A stretch of DNA of 64,000 nucleotides from CAZTQN01 sp964615765 (GTDB lineage Bacteria > Planctomycetota > Phycisphaerae > Phycisphaerales > UBA1924), in assembly GCA_964615765.1 (NCBI GenBank), contig CAZTQN010000021.1, positions 1 through 64,000 of the forward strand. Reading direction: 5' to 3'. A model generated the notes under the pieces. The model saw only the letters and a program-made list of their open reading frames with translations, had not been told where the DNA came from and did no database searches. Made by a program: the position numbers and the translations under genes. This document shows positions 42,700 through 51,790 of the stretch, in pieces (position 1 is the first letter of the stretch; each line of letters starts with the position of its first letter).

Positions 42700-44044
42700 G
42701 CGCCCGCCACGCGTAGTACACCGGCACCCCGGCCAGCAGCACCAGCAGCCAGCGCCCGTTGCCGCGCCAGTCCGCCGCGACGCTCAGGCCCGTCATCACG
42801 CCCGCCGCGATCACGAACAGCCCCGGCACGACCGGGTAGCCCGGGCAGCGGAACGGCCGCTCTTCCGTGGGCCGGCGCACGCGCAGCACGATCAGCGCCA
42901 AGCCGCCCATGCCGTAGAAGATCCACATCGTGAACACGAAGCTCTCGGCGAGGGCCGCGAAGCCGCCCAGGAACCAGACCGCCACGATCGCCAGCCCGAC
43001 CTGGCTGAACAGGGCCGCGTCGGGCGTGTGGAACTTCGGGCTCACGTGCCCGATCCACCGGAACAGCAGCCCGTCCCGCGCCTGCGCGTAACTCACCCGC
43101 GCCCCGGTCATGATCGATGCGTGCGACGAGCCGAGCGTCGAGACCAGCACGATCAGCGCCACCACCGTCGAACCCGCCGGCCCGATCAGCCGCTCCATCA
43201 CCAGGGGCGCGATCGACAGCCCCGGGTCCGCCTTCACCAGTTCACGCAACTCCCCCAGCGGCACCAGCGCGAAGTACACCGCGTTCACCGCGAGGTACAC
43301 CACGATGATCAGCAGCGTCCCGCCGATGTAGATCCGCGGCAGCGTCCGCTGCGGCTCCTTCACTTCCCCCGCCACCGACCCAACATCCGCCCACCCGTCG
43401 TACGTCCACAGGATCAGCGCCATCGCGCCCACCAGCGCCGCCACCATCGACATGCCGGGGTCGGCCAAAAGCCCCCCACTCCCGCCGCCCGCCGCGCTGG
43501 CGCGCAGGTTGGAGAAGTCCCCCTTCCCGAGCGCCACGCACAGCACGACGATCGCGATGAGCGCGAGCACCTTGAGGAACGTCAGCACGCCCGCGATGCC
43601 GGTCGAAAGCGTCACGCCGCGCGCGTTGATCACCGTCAGAAAGAGCAGCATCACCGTCGTGACGACGCGGACGTCCCACGTCGTCCCGAGCAGGATGTTC
43701 ACGTGCTCCGCGAACACGAACGCGATCCCGCCCGCGGCGAACGGCTTGACCAGCACCAGATACGCCCACCCGAACACGAACGCCGGGCACGACCCGAACG
43801 CCTCGCGGATGAACACGTACACCCCGCCCGAGTGCGGACGCATCGCCGCCAGTTCCGCGTACGTGAACGCCCCCGCCAGACACACCAGCCCGCCGACGGC
43901 CCACAAAAGGAGAATCAAGCCGGGCGACGTGATGTTGGCGGCGATCTGCGGCGGGGTTCGAAAAATCCCCGAGCCGATGATCACGCCCAGCATCAGCGCG
44001 ACGCCGCCCCAGAACCCGATCGTGCGTTTAAGTTGTCCGGTCAC
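42641..44044 (-). CDS. APC-family amino-acid permease
   Basis: 467 aa from the GTG at 44044, chosen because LKRTIGFWGGVALMLGVIIGSGIF is the family start; the longer frame is not hydrophobic there. Twelve transmembrane helices are expected. The unwound helix-1 motif GVIIGSGIF and helix-6 block WTYDGWADVGSVAGEVKEPQRTLPR are clear, as in LAT-like and serine/threonine exchangers. It imports or exchanges amino acids across the inner membrane; specificity is unknown. Its 3' end overlaps the convergent DUF2283 gene by 59 bases, so the C-terminal tail RRGADAGLRSTSGANEA is coded on the shared DNA. Confidence 0.88.
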   Translation of the reverse strand: MTGQLKRTIGFWGGVALMLGVIIGSGIFRTPPQIAANITSPGLILLLWAVGGLVCLAGAFTYAELAAMRPHSGGVYVFIREAFGSCPAFVFGWAYLVLVKPFAAGGIAFVFAEHVNILLGTTWDVRVVTTVMLLFLTVINARGVTLSTGIAGVLTFLKVLALIAIVVLCVALGKGDFSNLRASAAGGGSGGLLADPGMSMVAALVGAMALILWTYDGWADVGSVAGEVKEPQRTLPRIYIGGTLLIIVVYLAVNAVYFALVPLGELRELVKADPGLSIAPLVMERLIGPAGSTVVALIVLVSTLGSSHASIMTGARVSYAQARDGLLFRWIGHVSPKFHTPDAALFSQVGLAIVAVWFLGGFAALAESFVFTMWIFYGMGGLALIVLRVRRPTEERPFRCPGYPVVPGLFVIAAGVMTGLSVAADWRGNGRWLLVLLAGVPVYYAWRALTRRGADAGLRSTSGANEA

Positions 44045-44292
44045 GCCGCGATCGTAACCGCCCCGACGAGTGCCTTGGGCAGCGCGAACATCGCAACATA
44101 ACCGGTCACGCCGACCGTCCCAGAACGTGCGCCGCCGCCGCCCCCCGCGTGTGAACATGCGCGATCCATACCGCCTCCGCCGGCGGAAGTCCTCATCGGC
44201 CCCCTCACCCTCGGTGCGACCCCGGGGTGGAACGCGCCGATACCGCCGTATGCGCTCAAGCGGCCCCACGCCGCCGGACGGAGGATGCACGC

Positions 44293-44826
44293 ATGTTGTC
44301 ACGACTCAAGCCCAAGTCCACCGTGAAGCCCAGCGTGAAGCCGAGCGTCAAGGCGGACGCGCCGGTCAAGCCCGTCGTATCGAAGGTCATCCCCGACCGG
44401 AAGATGGCCAACGCCGAGAAGTTCGTCGGGGGACGCGGGGCCGCCACCGGCGTCATGCGCTTCGAAAAACGCGGCAACGGGCGCGTCCGCACCTCGCGCA
44501 TCCGCACCGACATCGGCGAAGTGCAGGACCTCTCCCTCACCGGCTGCCGCATCTGCGCGCCCAAGAAATCCAAGTTCGAAGTCGGTCAGACCACCCGCAT
44601 CCAGTTCACCGCCGAGGAGATCAGCCTCTCCATCCAGGCCACCGTCGTCTGGGTCCGCGTCATGACCGACCGCACGTGCCACCTCGGCCTGCGCTTCACC
44701 GAGGTCGACGCCTCACGCCGACGCTCCCTGCTCGAACTCCTCCGCACCGGCGTCGCTAACGAGGGTCTCTCCCGCGGCTGGTCGCCGATGGCCGGGTTCC
44801 ATGAGGCCAAAGTCTGGGAAGAGTGA
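44293..44826 (+). CDS. PilZ-domain protein
   Basis: 177 aa from the ATG at 44293, with GGAGG (44280-44284) upstream. The N-terminal 60 residues are Lys/Val-rich with repeats of VKPSVKPSVK. The PilZ domain (about 70-160) has the cyclic-di-GMP pattern: RGNGRVRTSRIR (RxxxR) and EVQDLSLTGCRI (D/NxSxxG). RxxxR is present as RVRTSR. It should bind c-di-GMP and affect motility, pili or polysaccharide. It lies alone between the permease and mfd, which is convergent. Confidence 0.85.
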   Translation: MLSRLKPKSTVKPSVKPSVKADAPVKPVVSKVIPDRKMANAEKFVGGRGAATGVMRFEKRGNGRVRTSRIRTDIGEVQDLSLTGCRICAPKKSKFEVGQTTRIQFTAEEISLSIQATVVWVRVMTDRTCHLGLRFTEVDASRRRSLLELLRTGVANEGLSRGWSPMAGFHEAKVWEE

Positions 44827-44862
44827 TCGCCCACGCCGCGCACTCGCGCCGCCGCCCGCTCG

Positions 44863-47800
44863 TCACACCGTTCCCGCCTCGCCAAGCCGCGCCCGCAGCA
44901 CACGCAGCATCGTCTCCGGCCGATCCATGTACGACGTCGGCGGGCGCACGTACACCTCCGCCAGCGTCTCGCCCGTCGCGGGCGGCAGGACCGTCACCTG
45001 CAAGCCGTGCTCCGGGCTGCGCGTTGCGCTCGCGCCACCTCCCCCGCTCTTAAGCCGATCGCCCACGCGGTCCGCGTCGCCGGGCTTGGCGCGGATCAGC
45101 ACGTCCCGCTCGCGCACCGCGATGCTGCGCACCTGCAGCGCGCTGGCCAGCACGCGCACGTGCGCCAGTTCCAGCAGCCGCCGCGTCGCGGGTGGCAGCT
45201 CCTTGCCGTACGCGTCGCTCATCTCGCGCTCGATCGCGTCCAGTTCCGTCGTCGTCTGCGCCGAGGCGATCCGCCGGTACGCCCCCATCCGGCGGAGGTC
45301 GCTGGCGATGTACCGCTTGGGGATCATCCCCGTCACGCCCAGCTCGATCGACGTCTCGCTCGCCACGTTCGTCGGCTCGTGCTTGAGCTCCTTCACCGCC
45401 GTGTCGAGCAATTGGCAATACATCTCGTACCCGACGGCGGCGATGTGCCCGCTCTGCTCCGGCCCCAGGATGTTCCCCGCCCCGCGGATCTCCAGGTCGC
45501 GCATCGCGATCTTGAACCCCGCGCCGAGCATGCTGTACTCCTCGATCGCCTTCAGCCGCTTGACGGCCTTGTCCGTCACCGTCCGTTCCGGCGAGAGCAG
45601 CATGTAGCAGTACGCCCGGTGCTTGTACCGCCCGACGCGCCCGCGCAGCTGGTGCAGCTCCGCCAGCCCGAAGCGGTCCGCGTCGTTGATGATCATCGTG
45701 TTCGCCGTCGGGATGTCGATCCCCGACTCGATGATCGTCGTGCTCACCAGGATGTCGGCCTGGCGTCGCATGAAGGTCATCATGACCTCTTCCAGCTCGC
45801 CGTCGGGCATCTGCCCGTGCCCGATGACGATCCGCGCCCCAGGCGCCATCTTCTGCACCTCGTCCGCGACGCTCATGATGTTGAACACGCGGTTGTGGAC
45901 GAAGAAGACCTGCCCGTCCCGCGCCAGCTCCCGCTGGATCGCCTGCTGAATCCGACGCTGGTTGTACGGGATCACCTCCGTCACGATCGCGCGCCGGTCC
46001 ACCGGGGCCGTCGTCAACGACGAGATGTCGCGCAGCCCCAGCATGCTCATGTGCAGCGTTCGCGGGATCGGCGTGGCGCTGAGCGTCAGCACGTCCACGG
46101 TCATCCGCAGCCCGAGCAGTTTCTCCTTGTGCTCGACGCCGAACCGCTGCTCCTCGTCGATGATCACCAGGCCCAGGTCGGCGAACTTCACGTCCTTCGA
46201 TAGCAGCCTGTGCGTGCCGATCACCACGTCTACGTGCCCCTTGCGCACGTCCGCCAGAATCGCGTTCGCCTCCGACGAAGTCTTGAACCGCGACACCGAC
46301 TCCACGCGGAACGGGTACCCCGCCATGCGGCTCTTGAACGTCCGCTCGTGCTGCTCCGCGAGCACCGTCGTCGGGACCAGCACCGCCACCTGCTTGCCGA
46401 ACTCCGCGGCTTTGAACGCCGCCCGCATCGCCACTTCCGTCTTCCCGTACCCGACATCCCCGCACAGCAGCCGGTCCATCGGGCGCTGCGACATCATGTC
46501 CTTCTTGCACTCGGCGATCGCCGCGAGCTGGTCCTCCGTTTCGTCGAACGGAAACTCCGCCTCGAACTCCTTCTGCCACGCCGTGTCGCCCGGATAGCGG
46601 ATCCCCGGCATGCTCTCGCGGGCCGCCCGCACGCGCAGCAACTCCCCCGCCAGATCCTTCACGCTCTCGCTGACGGCTTCCTTCTGCTTCTTCCACCGCT
46701 GCCCGCCCAGCGTCGACAACTGCGGCGTGCCCCTGAACCCGCCCACATACTTCTGCACCTGATCAATCTTCGTCGCCGGCACGTACATCCGCGCCCGGGC
46801 CGCGAACTCCAGGATCAGGTACTCCTCCATCCCCTCGTCCGGATCCTCCTCGGCGCGCCCGCGCGGCCCGCCCGCGGCGTTCGCGCCCACGCCCACGCCC
46901 GCAGCCGCGCCCACAGCCCGGGCCGCCTTGCTCTTCTTCTTGGGCCGCTCGCTCGGCAGGACCACCGCGCGAGCAACCTTGACCTCCCGCGGCTTCATCA
47001 CCACCAGCCCGTGGAACAGCGCGATGCCGTGGTCCCGGTGCACGACGTAGTCGCCCGGGGCAAAGTCCAGGAACGTGTCGATCGCGCGCCCGGCCCGCAC
47101 GCCGCGCTCCAACCCGCCGAGCCCGCTCCCCCCGCCCGGCCCGCTCTCGCGCCGCACGCCGACGCGCCGGCGCGACTCGAACCGATGCACCATCTCGTGA
47201 TACGGCGTGAACTGCACCGCCCGCCGGCCGCCTTCGCCGCCCTCGTAGATGAACCCGCGGTGCAGATACGCGACGCGGGCCGCGACCTTGCCCCGCGCGC
47301 CGGGCGCGAACTCGTCCAGCAACTCGCCCAGCCGCGTCAACTCCCCGCCGTTCTGACAGAACACCTCGACGTGCGTGCCGCCGTCGCCCGCGGCCCGTGC
47401 CGCCAGCTCCTTCACCGCTTCGCCCGCATCTCGGGCGAACTCCGGCAGCGGCGCTACGGGTAGCGTGACCTCTTCCTCCGCGCTCACCCGCGCGCCGGAG
47501 AACTGCGCGACTTCGACGTACACCCCGCCGCCGGTCGCCGCCCCCTGCAATCGCGCCAGCACCGTCGGCGGGCCGAACATCCGCGGATCGGTCAAGCGCT
47601 CGAAGTACCCCCGCGCCTGCTCCGTCACTTCCAGCGGCTCATGCAGCACCACGCACACGCCCGCGGGCAAGTGATCGAGGAACGAGCATCCACCAGTGCC
47701 GACGCCCCCACTCCCCCCGCCGCCGCTCGCGTCGAGCCGCACGCTCCCGCGGGCGTCGACCTTCTTCCTGGCCCGCGTGCTCGTACCTGCGCCCGCTTCC

Positions 47801-48666
47801 TCCGCGCCGTCGTCGCGCTCGCCGAGCGCGAGCGACGCGTCGGCGCACAGGATCTCCGCGCTGGTCACCACCCGGTCCGACGCCATCGTCGCCAGGTCGA
47901 TCTCGCTCAGGCGTTCGACGACATCGTCGAAGAAGTCGATCCGCACCGGCACGCCGGCGGCGGACGGCCCGGCGCTCGCGTCGATCCCGCCGGGTGGGAA
48001 CACGTCCACGATGTCGCCGCGCACGGCGTACTGCCCCACCTCGTCCACCGCCTCGACGCGCTCGTACCCGCCCGCGTCCAGCCAGCGCGTCAGTTCCGAG
48101 CGGTCGACCCGGTCGCCCGTGCGCACCGTCCGCGCCAAACGCCCCAGCCGCTCGGCGCTCGGCACCGGCTGCATCAGCGCCTGCACGGGCGCGAGGATGA
48201 CCGGCGCTGCACCAGCCGCCGAGACCGCGCCGCTCTTGAGTTCCAGCGCGGCCCGCACCGCGCCGAGTCGTTGCGCAAACAGCTCGCTGCTCACGCCCGT
48301 CTCGCCGGGCAACACCTCGAGCGCCGGTAGGCGTATCACCGCTGCGCCCAGAGCGACCAGTTCGTCCGCCCCTTCGTCGGCTTCGTCGAGGTGCGCGACG
48401 ACCAGCAGCACCGGGCGACCCGTCCGCCGCGCAATCGCCCCGGCCAGCAGCGTCGTGCTCGAGCCCTGCGACCCGCGCACGTACACGCGTCGCCCGCCCG
48501 GGCCCGGGGCCCGCTCGAGCGCGCTGACCGCGGCCTCAGCCGCCGCGCTCCCCCCCATCAGCCCGATCGGGTCAACGGTCGCGGCGTGCCCCGCCGGCCC
48601 GGGGGCCGGTGGGGGCTCGCCCGGACCAGGGGAATCCGACGGCGATGGCAAGCGGTTGACGGTCAT
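44863..48666 (-). CDS. mfd: Transcription-repair coupling factor Mfd
   Basis: 1267 aa from the ATG at 48666 (a GTG at 48681 adds five residues). Mfd pushes stalled RNA polymerase off DNA lesions and recruits UvrA. In order: a UvrB-like N-terminal module with GSSTTLLAGAIARRTG and RVEAVDEVGQYAVRGDIVDVFPPG; the RNA-polymerase-interacting Tudor-like part (FAPGDYVVHRDHGIALFHG); the helicase motor with LLCGDVGYGKTEVAMRAA (about 730), the DEEQ box IIDEEQRFGV (about 837) and RGRVGRYKHRAYCY; and the C-terminal UvrA-binding regulatory domain. Two Gly/Ala-rich inserts (about 300-325 and 600-630) make it longer than the 1148-residue E. coli enzyme. Confidence 0.95.
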   Translation of the reverse strand: MTVNRLPSPSDSPGPGEPPPAPGPAGHAATVDPIGLMGGSAAAEAAVSALERAPGPGGRRVYVRGSQGSSTTLLAGAIARRTGRPVLLVVAHLDEADEGADELVALGAAVIRLPALEVLPGETGVSSELFAQRLGAVRAALELKSGAVSAAGAAPVILAPVQALMQPVPSAERLGRLARTVRTGDRVDRSELTRWLDAGGYERVEAVDEVGQYAVRGDIVDVFPPGGIDASAGPSAAGVPVRIDFFDDVVERLSEIDLATMASDRVVTSAEILCADASLALGERDDGAEEAGAGTSTRARKKVDARGSVRLDASGGGGSGGVGTGGCSFLDHLPAGVCVVLHEPLEVTEQARGYFERLTDPRMFGPPTVLARLQGAATGGGVYVEVAQFSGARVSAEEEVTLPVAPLPEFARDAGEAVKELAARAAGDGGTHVEVFCQNGGELTRLGELLDEFAPGARGKVAARVAYLHRGFIYEGGEGGRRAVQFTPYHEMVHRFESRRRVGVRRESGPGGGSGLGGLERGVRAGRAIDTFLDFAPGDYVVHRDHGIALFHGLVVMKPREVKVARAVVLPSERPKKKSKAARAVGAAAGVGVGANAAGGPRGRAEEDPDEGMEEYLILEFAARARMYVPATKIDQVQKYVGGFRGTPQLSTLGGQRWKKQKEAVSESVKDLAGELLRVRAARESMPGIRYPGDTAWQKEFEAEFPFDETEDQLAAIAECKKDMMSQRPMDRLLCGDVGYGKTEVAMRAAFKAAEFGKQVAVLVPTTVLAEQHERTFKSRMAGYPFRVESVSRFKTSSEANAILADVRKGHVDVVIGTHRLLSKDVKFADLGLVIIDEEQRFGVEHKEKLLGLRMTVDVLTLSATPIPRTLHMSMLGLRDISSLTTAPVDRRAIVTEVIPYNQRRIQQAIQRELARDGQVFFVHNRVFNIMSVADEVQKMAPGARIVIGHGQMPDGELEEVMMTFMRRQADILVSTTIIESGIDIPTANTMIINDADRFGLAELHQLRGRVGRYKHRAYCYMLLSPERTVTDKAVKRLKAIEEYSMLGAGFKIAMRDLEIRGAGNILGPEQSGHIAAVGYEMYCQLLDTAVKELKHEPTNVASETSIELGVTGMIPKRYIASDLRRMGAYRRIASAQTTTELDAIEREMSDAYGKELPPATRRLLELAHVRVLASALQVRSIAVRERDVLIRAKPGDADRVGDRLKSGGGGASATRSPEHGLQVTVLPPATGETLAEVYVRPPTSYMDRPETMLRVLRARLGEAGTV

Positions 48667-48773
48667 GGTCCCGGCGCGCACGCGCCCGCCGCCACACCAC
48701 GCGTGCGGAGGCCGGCCGTTTCCTTCTGCTGTGCCAGCGTAGCCGCAACGCCCCGTCGGTTACACTCTCCGCC

Positions 48774-49280
48774 ATGCCCGACCCGCACGCACGCGCGCCC
48801 AAGCGCCGCGAGCCAGAGCCCGATTTCGACATCGACAGCGCCGTCTGCATCGTCGTCGGCGCGCACCCGCGCGCCGAACTCGGCGACCGCGACGTCGCCT
48901 ATCTCATGCGCGACCGGCTCGCCGCCGTCCTCGACGCCCTCGCCGAGGATTTCCCCGAGCACCCCGCCCTGCGGCCCGTCGTGCTCACCGACATCTGGTA
49001 CCTCAACGACGCCGCCCTGCGCGCCCGGGCCACGATCAGCATCGGCGGGCCGGGCGTGAACGCGCTGACGGCGTCCCTCATCGACCGCCTGCCCAGCGCG
49101 TTCGTCATCGACGACGTGCTGTCGGTGCAGCTCGATGTCGACATGGGCGACCTGGTCGCCGCGTGCTGGGGCGTGTCGCACGACGCCACGCGCGGCGCCG
49201 TCGAAGCGTTCACCGAGCGGTATCTCAGCGAGTTTGTCGCGGCGGCCGTGGTTCGCAGCGGGCTGCGCTCGCCGGTCTGA
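48774..49280 (+). CDS. Conserved-looking protein of unknown function
   Basis: 168 aa. There is no signal peptide or membrane helix. The residues AVCIVVGAHPRAELGDRDVAYLMRDRLAAVLDAL suggest a nucleotide- or ligand-binding alpha/beta fold, and ISIGGPGVNALTASLIDRL looks like a Gly-rich loop, but no catalytic motif can be named. It is divergent from mfd with a gap of about 107 bases and convergent with apaG. Confidence 0.68.
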   Translation: MPDPHARAPKRREPEPDFDIDSAVCIVVGAHPRAELGDRDVAYLMRDRLAAVLDALAEDFPEHPALRPVVLTDIWYLNDAALRARATISIGGPGVNALTASLIDRLPSAFVIDDVLSVQLDVDMGDLVAACWGVSHDATRGAVEAFTERYLSEFVAAAVVRSGLRSPV

Positions 49281-49329
49281 ACGCGCCTCGCCGAACTCGT
49301 CCCTGCGAACCGGGCCCCCGCGGCTGGCG

Positions 49330-49776
49330 TCACACCGACGCCGTCGTCACCCCGCCCGAGACGACGCCCGAGACCAGGTAGAACCGTCCGATCGCGATGG
49401 CCCGCTCTTCGCCGCTGTCGGTGCGGACGAAGTACTCGCCCTGCATCGTGCCCCAGCGCGTCGACAGCGGGCAGAACGAGGTGTACTCGAACGAGGCCCC
49501 GACATCCAGCCGCGGCTTCTGCCCGACGACGCCCTCGCCCTCGACGATCTCTTCCTGCCCGTGCGCGTCGACAATCCGCCAGCGCCGGCGCGTCACCGTC
49601 ACCACGTCCTGCCCGTAGTTGCTGATGCGGATGCGGTACGCGAACACGTACCGAGGAACCGACGGGTCGCTCTCGTCGGCCAGGTAGCGCGGGACCACAG
49701 CGACCCGGATGCCCGCCGTCTCGGCGACCGAGCCGAACTTCCGTGTGCCCTCAAGATTCAAGTCGTGTCCGACCAT
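49330..49776 (-). CDS. apaG: ApaG-family protein
   Basis: 148 aa from the ATG at 49776 (49794 adds six residues). The ApaG/F-box-associated fold is an immunoglobulin-like beta sandwich; bacterial ApaG affects Co2+ resistance and Mg2+ efflux by an unknown mechanism. Clear blocks: YRIRISNYGQDVVTVTRRRWRI, then GEGVVGQKPRLDVGASFEYTSF (79-101) and GTMQGEYFV. The GVVGxxP loop is canonical; the usual L-x-T-P before GxMxG is changed to LSTRW. It is a little longer than the typical 125 residues, with extra sequence at both ends. Confidence 0.9.
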   Translation of the reverse strand: MVGHDLNLEGTRKFGSVAETAGIRVAVVPRYLADESDPSVPRYVFAYRIRISNYGQDVVTVTRRRWRIVDAHGQEEIVEGEGVVGQKPRLDVGASFEYTSFCPLSTRWGTMQGEYFVRTDSGEERAIAIGRFYLVSGVVSGGVTTASV

Positions 49777-49936
49777 CGCGATAGTGCCCCACACCGGGAA
49801 CGCCTGCAGATGCCGTGCCGACCACCGACGCCGGCATCTGCATGTACCATCTCATACGAAAACCGACGCAACGGACGGTCGGCCCCTTGGAAAAAAAAAT
49901 CACCTTCCGGGCCACCACTGACCCCCCGCTCCTCGC

Positions 49937-51067
49937 GTGACCATCCCCCACCAAGATCTCCGCCTCCCACGAGCGCGTGAAGACGCGGCCTTCGAGTACG
50001 GCCGGCACTGCACGCACGTTCTTAACAATTCCGCCCTCGGCGCCTACCTCGCCACCTTCCGGGAAATCCATCGCACTACGCCCGCGCACATGCAACAATG
50101 CGCCCAGCGATGGGCCGCCACGCTCCCGACGCACTATCAGCTGCAGATCGATGCGATGGCCCGCGGCGCGGCGGTCTCCGCCGACGACGTCCGGCAATGG
50201 CTCTACGCCGACATCGCCGCCCCCGCACCATCGCCCGACGCGCCCACCCCAACCCAGCCCGCCGCACTCATCAATACCCAGGGCCCGATGTGCTCCGGCT
50301 TGGCCCTCCCCATCGAGCACCACACATGGGTGGCCCGGAACTGTGACTGGTATCCGCAAACGCTTTCACGCGGAACGTGCTCCGTAATTCACCGCGTCGA
50401 CCACAGAATTCCCTGCATGGCCGTCGGCATCATGGGGGATCTGGACGCCGACACCGGCATCAACGCCGAGCGCCTGTGGCTGCACATGCACACGCTCCGC
50501 GCCGTTGACGAGCCGCGGGCCGGCGTGTCGTGCATCTCATGGCTGTTCTGGATGCGCGAAGCGCTGGAAACCTGCGCCACCTTGGACGAGGTTGAGCGGT
50601 TCATCGCCACCACCGACCGCGACCGCGGCGTGCTGCTGATCGCCGTCGACGGCAAATCGAATGAGGCCGCCGTCTTCGAGTGCACACGCTCCACATACCG
50701 GCGACTGGGGATGGAGCCCGGCCCGCACGGCCCGCGCTTGATCATCACCAACCACCGGCGCGAGCAGTCGCCCGCGCGGGAGGCTCGTTCCCAATCGGAG
50801 CGCATCCGCCCGGCCGGGGGCACGGTGTCGCGCTGGTGCCGCATGCGCGACATCCTCGACCACGGCCACCCCGAGCACGGGCCCGACGACCTGATCGAGA
50901 TCCTGGGCGACCCGCGCGTCGAGATGCGCGACGGCGGATTGTCGGCGCACCTCCGCACGATCTACTCCGCCGTCGCCGAGCCGGCGAGCGAGCGGGTCTG
51001 GTTCGCCGCCGGGCGCGTCCCCGCCGCGAGCGCGGGCACGTGGAGACTGCTGACGCCGCGGTGGTAG
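49937..51067 (+). CDS. C45-type Ntn-hydrolase-like protein (acyltransferase/amidohydrolase)
   Basis: 376 aa from a GTG at 49937; no SD is visible, and an A9 tract lies 40 bases upstream. The C45 family activates itself by cutting before a cysteine that becomes the N-terminal nucleophile. Here MCSGLALPIEHHTWVARNCDWYP (from residue 118) fits the C-T/S-x-L-A and ARN-DW signatures, with Cys119 as the candidate nucleophile. LIITNHR-type and HGPDDLIEIL blocks near the C-terminus also fit. Family members hydrolyse or transfer acyl groups (penicillin acyltransferase, acid-ceramidase-like). The substrate is unknown. Confidence 0.75.
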   Translation: MTIPHQDLRLPRAREDAAFEYGRHCTHVLNNSALGAYLATFREIHRTTPAHMQQCAQRWAATLPTHYQLQIDAMARGAAVSADDVRQWLYADIAAPAPSPDAPTPTQPAALINTQGPMCSGLALPIEHHTWVARNCDWYPQTLSRGTCSVIHRVDHRIPCMAVGIMGDLDADTGINAERLWLHMHTLRAVDEPRAGVSCISWLFWMREALETCATLDEVERFIATTDRDRGVLLIAVDGKSNEAAVFECTRSTYRRLGMEPGPHGPRLIITNHRREQSPAREARSQSERIRPAGGTVSRWCRMRDILDHGHPEHGPDDLIEILGDPRVEMRDGGLSAHLRTIYSAVAEPASERVWFAAGRVPAASAGTWRLLTPRW

Positions 51068-51124
51068 ATGGGGTGCGGCGTGCGTGGGGCGCGGGGGGTG
51101 CGGCGGCCGATACCATCGCCGCTG

Positions 51125-51790
51125 ATGTCGGACCGTTTGCCCGCAAGACCCCGGACCGCGGAAACCGCCTCGCCGGCGCCCGCGTCACGTCCGGAGCCGG
51201 ACGAGGGCGAACTGCTCGCCGTCATCCGGGCCGCGGCCCAGCGCCCCGGCGGTCTTGGCGACGACGACACCCGAGCCGCGATCGAGCGCCTCATCGCCGG
51301 ATACCAGAATCGGGTGTACGCGATCTGCCTGCGGATGGTCGGGCATCGCGAGACGGCCGCCGACCTGACGCAAGACACGCTGCTCAAGGTGATTCTCGGA
51401 CTCGAGGGATTCACCGGAGAGGCCAAGCTCAGCACCTGGGTCATCCGGATCGCGATGAATGTCTGCCTGACGCACCTGCGGGCGGCCAAGGTGCGGCGGC
51501 ATGAGAGCCTGGAGCAGTACACCACCGGAACCGGTGAGGGTCCGTCGTCCGCTGCCCGGGAACATCGGCCCGTCGAGCGCGTCGAACATGGGGAGCACCG
51601 ATCGGAGGTGGCGGCGGCGCTGGATCGGCTTGACCCCGAACAGCGCGGGCTGCTGATCCTGCGGGATGTGCACGACCTGGACTACGAGCGTCTCGGCGAG
51701 GTGCTCGGGGTTCCGGTGGGGACGGTGAAGAGTCGGCTGTTTCGAGCGCGGCTGGCGCTGCGGGCGGAACTGGACCGGGGCGGGGCGTGA
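51125..51790 (+). CDS. ECF-type RNA polymerase sigma factor
   Basis: 221 aa from the ATG at 51125; it may extend to 51068. Region 2 (55-122) contains RVYAICLRMVGHRETAADLTQDTLLKVI and the W-containing region 2.3/2.4 WVIRIAMNVCLTHLRA. Region 4 (about 163-215) is ALDRLDPEQRGLLILRDVHDLDYERLGEVLGVPVGTVKSRLFRARL. The variable N-terminal 50 residues are Pro/Ala-rich. The stop overlaps the next gene's start, and that gene has the features of its anti-sigma factor. It should direct polymerase to a small regulon; the signal is unknown. Confidence 0.92.
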   Translation: MSDRLPARPRTAETASPAPASRPEPDEGELLAVIRAAAQRPGGLGDDDTRAAIERLIAGYQNRVYAICLRMVGHRETAADLTQDTLLKVILGLEGFTGEAKLSTWVIRIAMNVCLTHLRAAKVRRHESLEQYTTGTGEGPSSAAREHRPVERVEHGEHRSEVAAALDRLDPEQRGLLILRDVHDLDYERLGEVLGVPVGTVKSRLFRARLALRAELDRGGA

